Source of the DNA: a bacterium
Lineage (GTDB): Bacteria > Latescibacterota > Latescibacteria > Latescibacterales > Latescibacteraceae
Length of the DNA: 64,000 nt
Reading direction: 5' to 3'
Assembly (NCBI GenBank): GCA_021372535.1
Contig: JAJFUH010000107.1
Coordinates: 1-64,000, forward strand
The notes beneath the pieces are model-generated. The model was not told the origin of the DNA, did not search any database, and was given only the letters and a program-made list of their open reading frames with translations. Below, piece by piece: positions 25,404-32,820 of this stretch. Within the stretch, counting starts at the first letter, position 1. Each line of letters starts with the position of its first letter. The position numbers were made by a program, and so were the translations under genes.

Positions 25404-26876
25404 ATGAAAAAGATTATAGGTTTTATGTGTCTGGCATGTATTTGTTTTATGCCCCGAGCCGGGTATGGTATAGATTTTTATAATACCGTATTTGTTGATG
25501 GCAAGGCTTCGATTAACGTGGATGGGGATTTATCCGACTGGGATGTTGTGAGTTTGCAACTGATACCGTTAGGCTATTATGAAAACTTGTCACAATCCCT
25601 TCCTCTGCCACAAAAAGATGATCTTTCGGCTTCTTTTAAATGCTTTGCAGATGAAGATTATGTATATGTTGGAGTAATTGTTAATGATGATAAAGTATTT
25701 CTTGGTAATCACCCGTTTGGTGAAGGTTGGAATGATGACTCAGTAGAAATCTGTTTTGACAGTGATTTGAGCAATGTTTCAAAACCATATTTTGATAATA
25801 ATGACGGACAGGTTCGGGTTATTGGCAATTATGATGGAAGTTCATACCTGGAAGGCGTTGTACCATATCTTTACATTTCACAGCTGCCATACTATTGGGA
25901 AGCCCGAGGTATTCGAGGGGGCTTTAAACTCAACGACAGGGGCTATTCAGTTGAAGTGGCAATTCCACTTGAAGTTCTGGAGTTGAACAAGATTACGCCA
26001 CAACGTGGTCTCGGGGTAAATATCAGAGTGCTTGAAGATGATCATGAAGAAAACAATGATGAGAATGAGGGTGTTCTTTCATGGTCTTTTGATCCTGACA
26101 AAACGAGCTGGTGGAAGACAGATCGCTACAACAGAGTTGTTTTTGTTAAGGCTGTGACTTTGCCCGGTGTTGTACAGGAAAAATCACAAGCTTCAGTAAA
26201 AGGTATTAAAAATAATGCGTGGGAAGTCGAGTTAGGACTCAATGCCCCCGATAAGATAGGTTTTAACAACATTCTGATATCCGCCTTTTCGGACATCGCA
26301 AACAGCAACTGGAAAATGGCTGAAGAAAAACTCAAACCCTTGCAAGACAGGCTATGGGCACAACTTATAGTGGGTGTAGTTCAGTTTCATGATGAAAGGT
26401 ATGCGGAAGCTATTACTCAGTTGAATGATTTTGCAAAGAAGTGTCCTGATGATTATGCAGCGACATGGGCATATGATTTTTCATACAATTTTGCGAGAGA
26501 ATTGATGTTGTCGAAAGAACTGTTTGAACGTTTTCAAAAAAGGGAAAATGGCAAAGGAGCCCTCATACTCCATGAATATTTAAAACAAAATCCGGGCGAT
26601 CCAAAATCGTGTGAGCTTCTTTCATTTGCATTGAGCAAAACAAAGGGAAGTGATGTTGACTTCATAGCGATTCAAAAGGTCATTAGCGAGCCGGTCAACC
26701 AGGAAATCACTAAACAAGCTCAGATAGCTCTTGCCCGTTACTATTTTATAAATAACAAATTTGACAATGCTCAGGCTATTTGTACAAATTTACTGAGCTC
26801 TGAGCTCAATTCGACGGAAGCGCTGAATACAAAAATGATTCTCCTTTCGATCGAGAGAAAATTAAGCCAAAAATAG
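25404..26876 (+). CDS. Exported CBM9-like (DOMON-type) protein with TPR-like C-terminus
   Basis: A 490-residue protein: signal peptide ending GYG; residues about 30-245 form a CBM9-type domain (INVDGDLSDWDVV, YVYVGVIVNDDKVF, DDSVEICFDSD, YSVEVAIPLEVL); residues about 280-490 are helical with TPR-like spacing (RYAEAITQLNDFAKKCPDDYAA, FDNAQAICTNLLSSE). The family binds sugars or haem in other contexts. In the first block a similar module is fused to the M56 protein at 13199, so a sensing or ligand-capture role for the local M56 system is inferred. AGAGGGAG precedes the ATG. Confidence 0.7.
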   Translation: MKKIIGFMCLACICFMPRAGYGIDFYNTVFVDGKASINVDGDLSDWDVVSLQLIPLGYYENLSQSLPLPQKDDLSASFKCFADEDYVYVGVIVNDDKVFLGNHPFGEGWNDDSVEICFDSDLSNVSKPYFDNNDGQVRVIGNYDGSSYLEGVVPYLYISQLPYYWEARGIRGGFKLNDRGYSVEVAIPLEVLELNKITPQRGLGVNIRVLEDDHEENNDENEGVLSWSFDPDKTSWWKTDRYNRVVFVKAVTLPGVVQEKSQASVKGIKNNAWEVELGLNAPDKIGFNNILISAFSDIANSNWKMAEEKLKPLQDRLWAQLIVGVVQFHDERYAEAITQLNDFAKKCPDDYAATWAYDFSYNFARELMLSKELFERFQKRENGKGALILHEYLKQNPGDPKSCELLSFALSKTKGSDVDFIAIQKVISEPVNQEITKQAQIALARYYFINNKFDNAQAICTNLLSSELNSTEALNTKMILLSIERKLSQK

Positions 26877-26918
26877 CTGGAATAAATTTAATTTTCGAAA
26901 ACATAAAGGATTTCACCT

Positions 26919-28328
26919 TTGCAGGTATTTAATTTTATAAGAATATTATGGTTTATTATTGTCCTGATGGCAGTTGACGCGTATGCTGCTGATAAAGTAG
27001 TTGATCCGCTCTGCGGGCCGAAAAGTCTCCTGAAAATCTGTGAAATGAAAAATATTACGAGCGATCTCAAGAAAATCTGTGATTTATCAAGCTACAATGA
27101 AAATTCAGGAACAACAATGCTCGGACTTTATAACGCTGCATGTAAATTAGGACTTCCTGTCGTACCGGTACGCATTAATATTGAAGAGCTTTCGAATATT
27201 AATGAGCCATCAATTGCTTTTGTGGACGGGAACCATTTTCTTGTTCTTCATGCACTCAAAGGGAACAAGGTATTAATTCAGAATCCTCCGGCCCCGGCAT
27301 ATATGCAATCAAAAGAAGTTTTTAAATCTCGATGGAATGGAGAAGTTCTCGTTTTTTCGGATAAACTGAAGAAGCAGATGAAATCCCAGTTGAAATCATT
27401 GTCAGTGCCTCTCAAAGAACCATGTGTAAAATTTTCCCAAACAAGCCATAATTTTAGTACGGTGAACGAAGGTGAGAAACTTTCGAATATTTTTTCTTTT
27501 ACAAATATCGGTTCTGAACCTTTGGAAGTGTATGCCCGTTCAACGTGTACATGTGCTGTTGCTGTTACATCGAAAAATAGAATTCTTTCGGGCGACAAGG
27601 GGGAAATTAAAGTAGAGTTTGACACAAACGGTAAAAAAGGACAGGTAAAGCAAACAGTATTTGTAAAAACCAACGATCCTAATAACAAGTATGTTACTTT
27701 AACAATTTCAGCTGATGTTAAGCAAAGTATAAAAGTTGTGCCTGACAGAATTCTGGTTGAGGAAATGACAGTTGGCGAGGTTATCGAACGTGAAATCCAG
27801 ATAATAGATTCAGGTAATGGTACCTTAAAGGTAATGAGTGTAGATACACCCGAAGGTGTCAGGGTAAAGAATCTTCCTGAAGAAAATATGAGTACAAAAA
27901 CAATTCCGATGCAGTTGATAATTGAAAGTGGTAAAGTTCTTGGTGATTTTGAGAAAAAAATCATAATTCATACAAATGATTCAAAACGGTCTATAATTAC
28001 CGTTCCCGTTACAGGTAAAGTAATCGGGAATGTTAAAGCATTTCCTGCTGCTTTTTATTTTGGAGAGATAAAACCGGATACAACAATTATTAAAGAGATA
28101 ACATTATCATCAGATAAGCATGCTATTAAACAACTTTCAGCAAAATCGAAATCTTCGTTTGTGAAAATTGAAGTTGTATCAATTGATGGGGGGCATAAGT
28201 ATCAGTTAAAAGCCGTTTTAACCTCCCCGCACAAAGAGTCTTTGATTCGAGATACAATAGCTGTTTATCTGACAGATAAAGACGATCCGGTTTTGGAAAT
28301 TCCTTTATATGCCTTGGTTACTAAATAA
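26919..28328 (+). CDS. Exported C39-like cysteine peptidase fused to DUF1573-type domains
   Basis: A 469-residue protein from TTG 26919, supported by AAAGGA eight bases upstream and a signal peptide ending AYAA. Residues about 28-148 follow the C39 double-glycine peptidase pattern: LCGPKSLLKIC (Cys32), GTTMLGLYNAACKLGLPVVPV, IAFVDGNHFLVL (His106), VLIQNPPAPAY (Asn122 where C39 usually has Asp) and VFKSRWNGEVLVF. Residues 168-270 are a DUF1573 domain (HNFSTVNEGEKLSNIFSFTN, STCTCAV, VFVKTNDPNNKYVTL), and a further Ig-like part continues to the end. In known systems C39 domains are cytoplasmic parts of ABC exporters; here the domain is exported and free of transporter. A probable substrate is encoded at 30372. 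Catalysis is unproven. Confidence 0.7.
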   Translation: MQVFNFIRILWFIIVLMAVDAYAADKVVDPLCGPKSLLKICEMKNITSDLKKICDLSSYNENSGTTMLGLYNAACKLGLPVVPVRINIEELSNINEPSIAFVDGNHFLVLHALKGNKVLIQNPPAPAYMQSKEVFKSRWNGEVLVFSDKLKKQMKSQLKSLSVPLKEPCVKFSQTSHNFSTVNEGEKLSNIFSFTNIGSEPLEVYARSTCTCAVAVTSKNRILSGDKGEIKVEFDTNGKKGQVKQTVFVKTNDPNNKYVTLTISADVKQSIKVVPDRILVEEMTVGEVIEREIQIIDSGNGTLKVMSVDTPEGVRVKNLPEENMSTKTIPMQLIIESGKVLGDFEKKIIIHTNDSKRSIITVPVTGKVIGNVKAFPAAFYFGEIKPDTTIIKEITLSSDKHAIKQLSAKSKSSFVKIEVVSIDGGHKYQLKAVLTSPHKESLIRDTIAVYLTDKDDPVLEIPLYALVTK

Positions 28329-28345
28329 TTTGGAATGATATATTC

Positions 28346-28507
28346 ATGGTACAGATGAATAATGATTTTTTCCCGCTAAACTTCGAAGATCGATCATTTG
28401 AAACGCAAAACCTTAGAAATAGAGTTATGGAAATTGTTAAAGATCTTTCTGAAGAAGATTTATACTATCTTATGGAAATACTTAAACTTACAATAAGAAC
28501 TGAATAA
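28346..28507 (+). CDS. Small acidic helical protein, unknown function
   Basis: A 53-residue ORF starting MVQMNNDFFPLNFEDRS and ending with a strongly helical acidic stretch (EIVKDLSEEDLYYLMEILKL). It fills the gap between the C39-like gene and the BlaI gene with only 17 bases from the former. Codon use is similar to its neighbours and the predicted amphipathic helix argues for a true gene. No signal peptide or Cys. No family is recognised. The ribosome binding site is weak (TTTGGA). Confidence 0.45.
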   Translation: MVQMNNDFFPLNFEDRSFETQNLRNRVMEIVKDLSEEDLYYLMEILKLTIRTE

Positions 28508-28565
28508 GTTTGAAAGTTGGATTGTAAGCGGATGCATAATAGTGTTAATTTAATATGGTATTTTG

Positions 28566-28571
28566 TATAAT
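28566..28571 (+). promoter_or_regulatory. Putative -10 element before second BlaI gene
   Basis: Consensus TATAAT 31 bases upstream of the ATG at 28602; the -35 region (about 28543) is poor. The segment ATATGGTATT at 28552-28561 recurs upstream of the 24713 gene and could be part of a shared regulatory site. Weak evidence. Confidence 0.3.
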
Positions 28572-28601
28572 ATAACTTAAAACATAAATATAGGAGCAAT
28601 C

Positions 28602-28982
28602 ATGAAAGTAGGTGTCGGTTTACTTGGCGAACTTGAATGGGCAGTTATGAAAACGTGTTGGGATAAAGGCAAAACAACCGCGCGAATAATCTTCGAGGAA
28701 ATAAAAAAAACAAGAAATATACAATACCAAACGATAAAGACAACCCTCGACAGATTAGTCCAAAAAGGGTATCTCGTACGAGAGAAGTTTGGTCCTATTT
28801 GGCTTTATTCTTCCACGGTTACTGAAACGACATTGACATCAAAAGCAATTGAAAGCTTTGCTCAGACTGTTTTTGGTAATGCTATTGCGCCGGTTTTTAT
28901 TCACCTTTTAAAGAAAAAAAAGTATACCCATGAAATCGAAGAACTGAAAAAGATTATCAATGAAATTGAAGAGGAGGACTGA
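28602..28982 (+). CDS. BlaI/MecI-family transcriptional repressor, second copy
   Basis: A 126-residue winged-helix protein: LLGELEWAVMKTCWDKGKTTARIIFEEI matches the N-terminal helix and turn, QYQTIKTTLDRLVQKGYLVREK the recognition helix and wing approach of BlaI/MecI/CopY repressors. The last 50 residues are Lys/Glu-rich helices for dimerisation. It is only distantly related to the BlaI protein at 12807, particularly in the recognition helix (YQTIKTTL against NGGTRRIL), in keeping with the absence of TGATCA dyads nearby. TAGGAGC precedes the ATG. The M56 gene follows. Confidence 0.85.
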   Translation: MKVGVGLLGELEWAVMKTCWDKGKTTARIIFEEIKKTRNIQYQTIKTTLDRLVQKGYLVREKFGPIWLYSSTVTETTLTSKAIESFAQTVFGNAIAPVFIHLLKKKKYTHEIEELKKIINEIEEED

Positions 28983-29033
28983 GCCATAGAATCAATCATT
29001 TCGACAATAGTTTCGGCCAGCCGGATTGTATGG

Positions 29034-30368
29034 ATGTTGAGTTGGCAGGTTTCTGTCCTTATAATGGCAATCTGGATATTTTCTGTGGTTTTCAGAAAAA
29101 TTCAGCCAATTTTTCACTATTGGCTATGGAGTATTGTCGTTTTGCGGTTAATTCTTCCATTCAATATATCAATGCCAACTGGTGTCAGCCAATATTTACG
29201 CTCCCCCATGGAGATGAAAATCACCGAAATCACCAGAAACAATCGTTTTTCAGAAGTCATAAATAAAACTACCATGCCTTTTAAATCATCAATGGTACAA
29301 AAAATCGAAAAGCTGGACTTTGATAAAAATAAACCTGTCTCATTGAATGTAAATGACATTGTTGTTTTCACATGGCTTGGGATAATGCTGCTTCTTGGCT
29401 CAGGGACAATTATCTGGACATTGCATGTTCGTAAACTTGTAAAAAGTTTTCCGGTTGTCAGCCGACGTGATATACGGGAACTCTTTCTGAGAAAATGCAG
29501 GGAATTGGGAATAAAGCAGAACTGTGAAATCTATACCATGCACAGCACCATGCCAATGGGACCAACAGTGACCGGTGTCTTTTATCCTAAAATTCTTCTG
29601 CCATATAGAGTCATTGAGGACTGGTCGATTAAAGAGATTGAACCTCTAGTGATTCACGAGCTTGTTCATATACAACGTCATGATCTGATCATGAACTGGA
29701 TTCAAATTGCGGCCCAGATTGTGTATTTCTTTCATCCGCTGGTATGGTTTGCGAACTGGAAGATCCGTGAAACACGTGAAGAGATATGCGATGACCTCAC
29801 AATAAGAAGTATTGAAAATAAGCGTAAACGATATTCACAAAGTATTCTCAATGTTATAGAGGGGATAGTGTATGAACCGATCTGGGGAGTTGTTGATATT
29901 GGCTTTTCAGAACGGAAGAGTTCTCTGGCGAAAAGAATTATCAGAATCGCGAATAAACGGTATAAATTTTATAAACCTCTCGATATCATTACCACCGGAA
30001 TATTGATAATCGTTTCATTGATCAGCATATCGTTGTCATGTGATTATTCGCCTAGGAAAATTATTGGTAATGAAGTCTATAATGAAGAACAAAGCACAGT
30101 TATAGATATTGCTTTAGAGAATTCGAATACTATCGCAATAAAAATTGATTCCAGTGGTGAGTATGAAGTTGATGGGATCAGAGTGGCTCCTGAAAATCTG
30201 GAGGGATTTTTAAAGAAACTCTCGGAGGAAAGCGGCAAAAAAAATATCACAATATTTCCTGATCCGAAATCTTCTCAAGTACTTTTTATCAATGCAGTAA
30301 ATGTTTCACAAAATATCGTTGGAATGAAAAAAATAAAAATTAAAAAAACTGATTTTCAAAAGGAGTGA
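29034..30368 (+). CDS. M56 (BlaR1-like) membrane protease with ExbD/TolR-like C-terminal domain
   Basis: 444 residues from ATG 29034: membrane helices near 8-20, 28-45 and 110-130, then the zinc motif HELVH at 208-212, a helix (AAQIVYFFHPLVWF), EEICDD, and a fourth helix near 320-340 ending in LSC. The outer C-terminal 100 residues (IAIKIDSSGEYEVDGIRVAP, LEGFLKKLSEESGKKNITIF, VNVSQNIVGMKKIKI) have the order of strands and helix of ExbD/TolR periplasmic domains. The frame is open back to 28983, and the best ribosome binding site (GGAGG at 28973-28977) points to an ATA codon at 28986, which would add SIISTIVSASRIVW to the first helix. The true start may therefore be non-standard. The gene ends three bases before the Cys-rich peptide gene. 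Confidence 0.75.
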   Translation: MLSWQVSVLIMAIWIFSVVFRKIQPIFHYWLWSIVVLRLILPFNISMPTGVSQYLRSPMEMKITEITRNNRFSEVINKTTMPFKSSMVQKIEKLDFDKNKPVSLNVNDIVVFTWLGIMLLLGSGTIIWTLHVRKLVKSFPVVSRRDIRELFLRKCRELGIKQNCEIYTMHSTMPMGPTVTGVFYPKILLPYRVIEDWSIKEIEPLVIHELVHIQRHDLIMNWIQIAAQIVYFFHPLVWFANWKIRETREEICDDLTIRSIENKRKRYSQSILNVIEGIVYEPIWGVVDIGFSERKSSLAKRIIRIANKRYKFYKPLDIITTGILIIVSLISISLSCDYSPRKIIGNEVYNEEQSTVIDIALENSNTIAIKIDSSGEYEVDGIRVAPENLEGFLKKLSEESGKKNITIFPDPKSSQVLFINAVNVSQNIVGMKKIKIKKTDFQKE

Positions 30369-30371
30369 ACT

Positions 30372-30725
30372 ATGAGGGTATCAAAACTAATACTTTTGCC
30401 TTTAATTTTTCTTTTCATGACATTATTATCCGAAAATAACATTGTTTATTTGTCGAAGGGAAATGCAAACTATCAAAAAGAGTTTTCATATATTGAAAAC
30501 ACTTTGAATACAGAGAATATACAAGTGATCTCCATGGAAGATATGTCCATGACTATTGGAGGTTGCAGTGGTGGTACATGCAGCAATAATTCACATTCAT
30601 GTCCATCAGGATGCACACATTATGATGCCGATAAATGTAGCGGAATCATTGGAAGCTGCGTAAATGATTGTTGGTCAATTCTATGCAGCTGCCCAGGTTA
30701 CTATACAATGGATAATGGATGTTAA
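30372..30725 (+). CDS. Exported ten-cysteine peptide with double-glycine-type leader
   Basis: A 117-residue precursor. Residues 1-20 are a Sec-type hydrophobic signal (LILLPLIFLFMTLLS). Residues 21-64 form a pro-region ending ISMEDMSMTIGG. Counting back from the cleavage point, Ile at -12, Ser at -11, Asp at -8, Met at -7, Gly at -2 and -1 follow the double-glycine leader consensus, with Thr at -4 as the one deviation. The 53-residue remainder starts at Cys65 and has ten cysteines (65, 70, 77, 81, 89, 96, 100, 105, 107, 117), enough for five disulphides. AAGGAG precedes the ATG and the M56 stop is three bases away. An exported C39-like peptidase is encoded in the same block. It also recalls the NVEALA-type small exported peptides of Bacteroidota. 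Target or activity unknown. Confidence 0.7.
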   Translation: MRVSKLILLPLIFLFMTLLSENNIVYLSKGNANYQKEFSYIENTLNTENIQVISMEDMSMTIGGCSGGTCSNNSHSCPSGCTHYDADKCSGIIGSCVNDCWSILCSCPGYYTMDNGC

Positions 30726-30760
30726 TAATTATATTAATAAATTACAGGAGGTTATATTCT

Positions 30761-31726
30761 ATGACAATATATATAAGACGAGTATTTTTACCTTTAATAT
30801 TTTTGTTATGCGGTTTTAATCCTGTTTTCGCTCAAGAGTCTTTGGAATTGAAGGCAATAATCGATGGAGCTGATATTGGCGATATGATGATTACGAGTGG
30901 AAACGGGAATCTTGTATATGAATATACCCGTGTGGATTCAATGAGCTCAAGAGCCCTTGAACTTGACCAGGAGCATATTGCTTCGGCAGATACGGATACT
31001 AAAACAATTATTCGCAATTACGAAAAATTAAACATTACATTTTCTTTCAGCGGTTCAAAAGTGCGATGCAATGAAAGCTCATATAATCGTCTGCCCAACG
31101 GAAAATGGTACCCTCAGGACTGGCAGTGGGCATATAATGGCGAGAAACTTGACCTTCTCCGTCTTGACGGATTAGATGAGAATGGGCTTATAGTTCCCAG
31201 AGGTTCTGTAAGAACCGAATATGTATCACGACTTAACAGGTTTGACCCAAGATACAACGGTATGAAAATAATGGGTACATCGGTAGGTACTTTCCTCAGG
31301 GGATCAATAGGTGACAAGAATGTTGAAAATATAAAACTGATGCCAGAAGAAACCATTGACAGTATCCCTTGTAAAGTTGTTCGTGGCTATGTCCCAAACA
31401 CAACAGAAACAATTACAGTCTGGCTTGCTCCCGGTATCATGAATCACCCCAAACGTATCGAATATCTTTCCGGTGATGAATTAACTGTTGTCAACAATAA
31501 TTTCAAAGAGTTCAAGGGAGGCATCTGGTTCCCGGAGTCTGTTGCGAAAGAATTGTTCTATCGTGGTCCTGCCGGCAAATGGATTCTCTATGTAAAAGAA
31601 AAAATCACGATTCAGAATGATTTTGATATCAATATTGATTTGCCCGCCTCTCTTTTTGAAATACAATTCCCGGCCGGTCTCTGGGTATACGATTACCGTC
31701 TTGGTGAAAAGATTGAAAGTAAATAA
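30761..31726 (+). CDS. Exported LolA/DUF2092-like protein
   Basis: A 321-residue protein from ATG 30761, preceded by CAGGAGG; the signal peptide ends NPVFA before QESL. The mature part is beta-rich and has features of the LolA-like or DUF2092-like fold often encoded next to BlaR1 homologues: VYEYTRVDSM, RCNESSYNRLPNGKW, PCKVVRGYVPNTTETITVWL, PKRIEYLSGDE and the ending LFEIQFPAGLWVYD with LGEKI. A comparable domain forms the C-terminus of the M56 fusion in the first block. It may hold a lipid or hydrophobic ligand. Family placement is by pattern, not by search. Confidence 0.6.
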   Translation: MTIYIRRVFLPLIFLLCGFNPVFAQESLELKAIIDGADIGDMMITSGNGNLVYEYTRVDSMSSRALELDQEHIASADTDTKTIIRNYEKLNITFSFSGSKVRCNESSYNRLPNGKWYPQDWQWAYNGEKLDLLRLDGLDENGLIVPRGSVRTEYVSRLNRFDPRYNGMKIMGTSVGTFLRGSIGDKNVENIKLMPEETIDSIPCKVVRGYVPNTTETITVWLAPGIMNHPKRIEYLSGDELTVVNNNFKEFKGGIWFPESVAKELFYRGPAGKWILYVKEKITIQNDFDINIDLPASLFEIQFPAGLWVYDYRLGEKIESK

Positions 31727-31736
31727 ATTCTTAAAT

Positions 31737-32483
31737 ATGGGTAATATTATGTGTAATCTGATGATTGAAAAAAAAATTGATGAGAAAAATTATCTTATTA
31801 ATAAGATAAATTCAAATAATATTCTGTCACAAGGTATTGTCCATGACCTGAATAATGTTTTAACAATGCTGCAGGGTAATCTTACCCTGGCAAAAATGGA
31901 GATAAACAGGAGTGATAAAGCTATTGAAATACTGAACAATGCTCAGCAAGTATGTGAACGATCAAAAGGTCTTATACGTCAATTGTCGGTTTTATATGAT
32001 GATAACTCGAACAAAAAAGTGAAATTATCTGTTTCTGAAATAATCAGATATACTGCAAAATTTTGTGTTATGAGCACCAAAATATATTGTGAGTTTTCAT
32101 TACCCAAAAACTTATGGTTCATTAATGCCAATGAAGGACAAATTAATCAGGTTTTTACAAATTTAATTCTCAATTCAATCCAGGCGATGCCGAAAAGCGG
32201 AGTTATTAAGATTAAAGCTAAAAATACTATTGTTGATAATAATAACGATATACCGCTTAACGGTAACTTTGTGAAAGTTACCGTTAAAGATAATGGGTAT
32301 GGTATATCTGAAGATATTCTGCCAAAAATCTTTGATCCGTACTATACCACAAAGAAAAATGGTAAAGGATTGGGGCTGTCGATAGTTAATTTCATTATTC
32401 AAAAACATAATGGCTATATCAGCGTAGACTCGAAAGTTGGTGAAGGTACGTCGTTTGATGTATATTTACCGGCAATTATTTAA
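31737..32483 (+). CDS. Small soluble histidine kinase
   Basis: A 248-residue protein without membrane segment or sensor domain. His36 in GIVHDLNNVL is the H box; NLILNSIQAM the N box; VKDNGYGI the G1 box; FDPYYTTKKNGKGLGLSIV the F and G2 boxes. This is the HDFNN/HDLNN type of kinase. No receiver is linked; the partner is unknown. ATG 31737 follows the previous stop by ten bases; ATG 31749 is an alternative. It closes the second block and may tie the BlaI/M56 system to phosphorelay signalling. Confidence 0.8.
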   Translation: MGNIMCNLMIEKKIDEKNYLINKINSNNILSQGIVHDLNNVLTMLQGNLTLAKMEINRSDKAIEILNNAQQVCERSKGLIRQLSVLYDDNSNKKVKLSVSEIIRYTAKFCVMSTKIYCEFSLPKNLWFINANEGQINQVFTNLILNSIQAMPKSGVIKIKAKNTIVDNNNDIPLNGNFVKVTVKDNGYGISEDILPKIFDPYYTTKKNGKGLGLSIVNFIIQKHNGYISVDSKVGEGTSFDVYLPAII

Positions 32484-32820
32484 GGGTAACGCTTTTCAAG
32501 GATGTTTACGCTATAAATCAAAATTTCTTTTCGAAAACTTATTTATGAATAGTAGTATCTTGTTATGCTGTAATAATAAAGAACAAAAAATCTTGTATAT
32601 AGGACTTAACAGGCGTTATAATTTTATCCCTTTTCTTTACCCTGACTCACCCCTCGATTCCCTCTATATGACATAGTAACTCTTGACCAAAGAGAGAGGA
32701 GAAGCGCCCGATAAAATATTTTTATCAAGGTATTATGCGCGAAGTGAGTTTCCACGGTTAACGTCGGAAATTATTATATTCTTCTGCTAATAAATGATGC
32801 GCACTACTTTTTCCCCCCTC
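32484..32820. other. Gene-free stretch at right end of AT-rich region
   Basis: No supported reading frame or RNA gene. I looked for a third copy of the tRNA-Gln 3' sequence and found none. Base composition changes from AT-rich to GC-rich across this gap, so it is probably the junction between accessory and resident DNA. Confidence 0.5.

Noticed and set aside
32484-32820. Possible third attachment repeat at the end of the AT-rich region
   Set aside because: No GGTTCAAATCC or GGGGCAGCCA sequence found here by reading; the gap has no tRNA likeness.
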